64,000 nucleotides of DNA from Pedobacter zeae (GTDB lineage Bacteria > Bacteroidota > Bacteroidia > Sphingobacteriales > Sphingobacteriaceae). Below, in pieces: positions 60,836-64,000 of this stretch. Numbering within the stretch: the first letter of the stretch is position 1; every line of letters starts with the position of its first letter. A program made the translations under genes and the position numbers. The DNA lies in the NCBI RefSeq assembly GCF_014196715.1, contig NZ_JACIEF010000002.1, positions 62,001 to 126,000 on the forward strand, read 5' to 3'. The notes beneath the pieces are model-generated. The model did no database searches, was not told where the DNA came from, and was given only the letters and a program-made list of their open reading frames with translations.

Positions 60836-63649
60836 ATGAGCAAAAAAGAGGCCGAAAAAGATCCGCATAAAAATATTATCATAAAAGGTGCCCGGGTGCA
60901 CAACCTAAAGAACATCGATGTTGCCATTCCCAAAAATAAACTGGTGGTGGTAACAGGCATGTCGGGATCGGGCAAATCTTCGCTCGCCTTCGATACTTTA
61001 TACGCGGAGGGACAACGCCGTTATGTAGAAAGTTTATCGTCCTACGCACGCCAGTTTATGGGCCGGATGAATAAGCCTGATGTCGATTATATTAAGGGCA
61101 TAGCACCTGCCATTGCGATTGAGCAGAAAGTCATTACTTCAAACCCCCGTTCTACAGTAGGAACCTCGACCGAAATTTACGATTACCTGAAGCTGCTTTT
61201 TTCGCGTATCGGGAAAACCATTTCGCCGGTTTCGGGAAAAGAAGTAAGAAAGGATTCGGTAAGTACGGTGGTAGATTACGTAAATGGCCTGCCTGAAGAT
61301 ACAACGGTAACCATTTTTTGCCCTTTATATCCGCATAACAACCGTACGATTAAAGAAGAACTGGCTATTTTATTACAGAAAGGATTTTTACGGGTACTGA
61401 TCAATCATAAAATAGAAAAGATAGAAGCCGTTTTAGATGATGCTGACTTTAAAGATGAGGAACTTAAGGATGATAAAACCGTTCAGATCCTGATCGATCG
61501 GATTGTAACCAACCAGGAGGAAGAAACATTAAGCAGGCTGGCCGATTCGGTACAGACCGCTTTTTTTGAAGGTAAGGGCGATTGTTACGTAGAGGCCCAG
61601 GGTACAACGAAACATTTTAGCGACCGTTTTGAACTGGATGGAATAAAATTCGAGGAGCCTACACCCAACTTTTTCTCTTTCAACAATCCTTATGGTGCCT
61701 GTAAACGCTGCGAAGGCTATGGCAACGTGATCGGTATTGATGAAGACCTGGTTATTCCGGATAAGAGCAAAAGTATTTACGATAATGCCATTGCCCCATG
61801 GCGCGGCGAAAAAATGAACATTTGGCTGCAAAACTTTATTAAAGCTGCACCGAAATTCGATTTTCCGATACACCGGCCTTATAGTGCATTAACCGAAGCC
61901 GAACAGCGGTTACTCTGGACCGGGAACCAATATTTTGCCGGCCTGGATGCTTTTTTTAAGGAACTCGAAGAACAGACCTATAAAATACAGTACCGTGTAA
62001 TGTTGTCGCGTTACCGCGGCAAAACCACCTGCCCTGATTGTAAGGGGTCGCGTTTGCGTAAAGATGCATCTTATGTCAAAATAGCTGAAAAATCCATTAT
62101 CGATGTGGTTTTAATGCCTCTATCAAAAGCTTTGGCTTTTTTTAATGAACTTACCTTAAATGCTAACGATGCCAAAATTGCCAAACGTTTACTGGCCGAA
62201 ATCAATAACCGTTTTCTTTACTTAAATAATGTAGGCCTGGGTTACCTTACGCTTAACCGTTTATCGAATACTTTGTCGGGAGGAGAATCACAAAGGATTA
62301 ACCTGGCTACCTCTTTGGGGAGTAGTTTGGTGGGGTCTGTTTATGTACTGGATGAACCGAGTATCGGTTTGCACCCGCGCGATACGAATAAACTGATAGA
62401 GGTACTGGTTTCGCTACGCAATGTAGGCAATACGGTGCTGGTGGTAGAACACGAAGAAGAAATGATGCGTGCTGCCGATTATATTATCGATATTGGTCCG
62501 GAGGCCGGTACGCACGGAGGGAACCTGGTTTTCAGTGGTCATTACGAAGAGATTTTAAAAGATAATAATAGCTTAACCGGCCGTTATTTATCCGGGCAGG
62601 AAAAAATCGCTATTCCGGAGAAACGCCGGAAGTGGAAAGACCATATCCTGATTAAAGGTGCAAGGGAAAACAACCTGAAAAACATCGATGTTAAATTTCC
62701 ATTGGGCGTATTTACCGCAGTAAGTGGGGTTTCTGGTTCGGGAAAAACCAGTTTAGTTAAAAAGATTTTATATCCTGCACTGCAAAAGGCAATTGGAAAT
62801 TATGCCGGCGAACAAACAGGTGCTTACGATGGTATTTTTGGAAATTACGACTTGGTAAGTGCGGTAGAACTGGTTGATCAGAACCCTATCGGGCGTTCGA
62901 GCCGTTCCAATCCGGTTACCTATGTAAAAGCCTGGGATGATATACGCGCCTTATTTTCGGGACTTGCTTCTGCAAAAGCTGCCGGACTGAAACCTGCTGC
63001 GTTCTCATTTAACGTAGAGGGCGGCCGGTGTGATGTTTGCCAGGGTGAGGGCGAGGTAAAGATCGAAATGCAGTTTATGGCCGATATTTATCTTCCTTGC
63101 GAGGCCTGTAATGGTAAGCGGTTTAAACAACAGGTATTAGATGTAACCTATAAAGAGAAAAATGTTTCTGAGATTTTAGACATGACCATTGATGAAGCGG
63201 TTGATTTTTTTAAGGATGAACAAAAAATCCTGAATAAGTTAAACCCATTGGTGGATGTTGGCTTGGGCTATGTGCATTTGGGGCAATCGTCTAATACATT
63301 ATCGGGCGGTGAGGCGCAACGGATTAAGCTGGCTTCGTTCCTTATTAAGGGTAATAATGCCAACAAAACGGTATTTATTTTTGACGAACCCACCACAGGG
63401 CTGCATTTTCACGATATTAAAAAGCTCTTAAAAGCATTAAATACACTGATTGAACAAGGCAATACCATCCTGGTTATCGAACACAATATGGATATGATTA
63501 AATGTGCCGATTGGGTGATTGATATCGGTCCTGAAGGTGGCGATGAGGGCGGTCATGTAGTATTTGAAGGAGTGCCTGAAGACCTGGTTAAAGTAGAAAA
63601 TTCGTATACCGGAAAATATTTGGCTGCGCATTTAAATTTAAATCCATAA
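60836..63649 (+). CDS. uvrA: Excinuclease ABC subunit A
   Basis: 937-aa damage sensor of nucleotide excision repair. Two ABC modules: Walker [14 protein letters not shown] and [13 protein letters not shown], signatures LSGGESQR and LSGGEAQR, and zinc fingers CKRC..., CPDC... and CDVC...CEAC. Start at 60836 chosen because the upstream frame lies in the promoter. Confidence 0.97.
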   Translation: MSKKEAEKDPHKNIIIKGARVHNLKNIDVAIPKNKLVVVTGMSGSGKSSLAFDTLYAEGQRRYVESLSSYARQFMGRMNKPDVDYIKGIAPAIAIEQKVITSNPRSTVGTSTEIYDYLKLLFSRIGKTISPVSGKEVRKDSVSTVVDYVNGLPEDTTVTIFCPLYPHNNRTIKEELAILLQKGFLRVLINHKIEKIEAVLDDADFKDEELKDDKTVQILIDRIVTNQEEETLSRLADSVQTAFFEGKGDCYVEAQGTTKHFSDRFELDGIKFEEPTPNFFSFNNPYGACKRCEGYGNVIGIDEDLVIPDKSKSIYDNAIAPWRGEKMNIWLQNFIKAAPKFDFPIHRPYSALTEAEQRLLWTGNQYFAGLDAFFKELEEQTYKIQYRVMLSRYRGKTTCPDCKGSRLRKDASYVKIAEKSIIDVVLMPLSKALAFFNELTLNANDAKIAKRLLAEINNRFLYLNNVGLGYLTLNRLSNTLSGGESQRINLATSLGSSLVGSVYVLDEPSIGLHPRDTNKLIEVLVSLRNVGNTVLVVEHEEEMMRAADYIIDIGPEAGTHGGNLVFSGHYEEILKDNNSLTGRYLSGQEKIAIPEKRRKWKDHILIKGARENNLKNIDVKFPLGVFTAVSGVSGSGKTSLVKKILYPALQKAIGNYAGEQTGAYDGIFGNYDLVSAVELVDQNPIGRSSRSNPVTYVKAWDDIRALFSGLASAKAAGLKPAAFSFNVEGGRCDVCQGEGEVKIEMQFMADIYLPCEACNGKRFKQQVLDVTYKEKNVSEILDMTIDEAVDFFKDEQKILNKLNPLVDVGLGYVHLGQSSNTLSGGEAQRIKLASFLIKGNNANKTVFIFDEPTTGLHFHDIKKLLKALNTLIEQGNTILVIEHNMDMIKCADWVIDIGPEGGDEGGHVVFEGVPEDLVKVENSYTGKYLAAHLNLNP

Positions 63650-63657
63650 TTTCGGCA

Positions 63658-64000
63658 ATGCTTTTTCTGACGTTTTTCATTGGCATCGTTCTCAATGCTA
63701 TGGGGTATATTCCTCCGGGCAACATTAATCTCACGGTTGCGCAGCTCGCCATTAACAAGGGCATGCGGCAGGTTTGGTATTTCATTTTGTCGTTCTCTTG
63801 TGTAGAAGTATTTTTTACTTTCGGTATGATGCGCTTTGCCCGTTGGGCAATGAGTGATATCAACCCGAATGAGGCCATTAGCGAAGTGCGCCTGAGTACC
63901 CTGGTAGATTGTTTTATGATCGTGATGTTCCTCGTGATGGGAACCATTACCTGGAAAAACCGGAAAAAAGTGCCTAAAACCAGTAATGCCAAAGAAGATA
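63658..64000 (+). CDS. LysE-family translocator, 3' partial
   Basis: The first 114 residues of a membrane transporter, cut by the window end. MLFLTFFIGIVLNAMGYIPPGNINLTV carries the PPG...N signature of LysE/RhtB exporters, and three hydrophobic segments are visible. 8 bp after uvrA. Confidence 0.75.
   Translation, partial: MLFLTFFIGIVLNAMGYIPPGNINLTVAQLAINKGMRQVWYFILSFSCVEVFFTFGMMRFARWAMSDINPNEAISEVRLSTLVDCFMIVMFLVMGTITWKNRKKVPKTSNAKED

Overview
The window reads as a chromosomal segment of a Bacteroidota bacterium, most likely family Sphingobacteriaceae and close to Pedobacter (inference from gene content). Supporting signs are a TonB-dependent receptor with an N-terminal carboxypeptidase-regulatory-like domain, a TamB-like AsmA protein, a fused RibBA, LytS/LytT-type signalling, weak Shine-Dalgarno sequences, and many promoters with the Bacteroidota -7 box TAnnTTTG. 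Core genes on the right are moderate in GC. The stretch 22-36.6 kb is visibly more AT-rich and accessory.

Layout. (1) 1-10.5 kb: a LytTR response regulator and LytS-like kinase, divergent from a five-gene C4-dicarboxylate cassette: outer-membrane porin, DAACS transporter, ATP-dependent PEP carboxykinase, a second DAACS transporter, and a lipoprotein-type malate:quinone oxidoreductase. Together these would import malate, fumarate or succinate and turn them into oxaloacetate and PEP. The block is bracketed by an erythromycin-esterase-family gene and a decayed direct-repeat copy of its 3' end. (2) 10.6-13.4 kb: a three-Cys-motif cassette, with a DUF5131 protein between two TcmP-like partners. 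(3) 13.4-22.2 kb: small stress and redox modules (quinol monooxygenase, DJ-1/PfpI, aldo-keto reductase, nitroreductase, NTF2-like, VOC, SDR) with Crp/Fnr and AraC regulators, some separated by an interspersed repeat.

(4) 22,225-36,685: a 14.4-kb genomic island inserted into the 3' half of a tRNA-Met(CAT) gene. It is bounded by a 44-bp direct repeat with one mismatch and carries a large serine recombinase beside the intact tRNA. Its cargo looks like a defence island: a HEPN-like protein and a putAbiC-like membrane protein; a retron (PRTase-like effector, winged-helix protein, structured intergenic RNA candidate, retron RT with motif X, YADD and VTG); a Hachiman/AbpAB-like HamA-HamB pair followed by an unusual 527-aa PD-(D/E)XK protein; small MITE-like repeats; a pseudogene; and an intergenic locus able to fold into a junction of nested stems.

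(5) 36.7-64 kb: conserved housekeeping. It holds a START-like protein, an LptF/G permease, ribBA, a tandem array of REP-like inverted repeats, tamB divergent from tsaD, a TonB-dependent receptor, recA, nth, a copper module (DUF3347 plus a multicopper oxidase with a barrel-like C-terminal extension), an HTH regulator, a lipoprotein/outer-membrane protein pair, an MFS exporter, an ECF sigma factor, uvrA and a truncated LysE-type exporter. Three different families of tandem repeats sit in the intergenic spaces here.

All function calls come from recognising motifs and gene order by eye. No database search or structure prediction was run.
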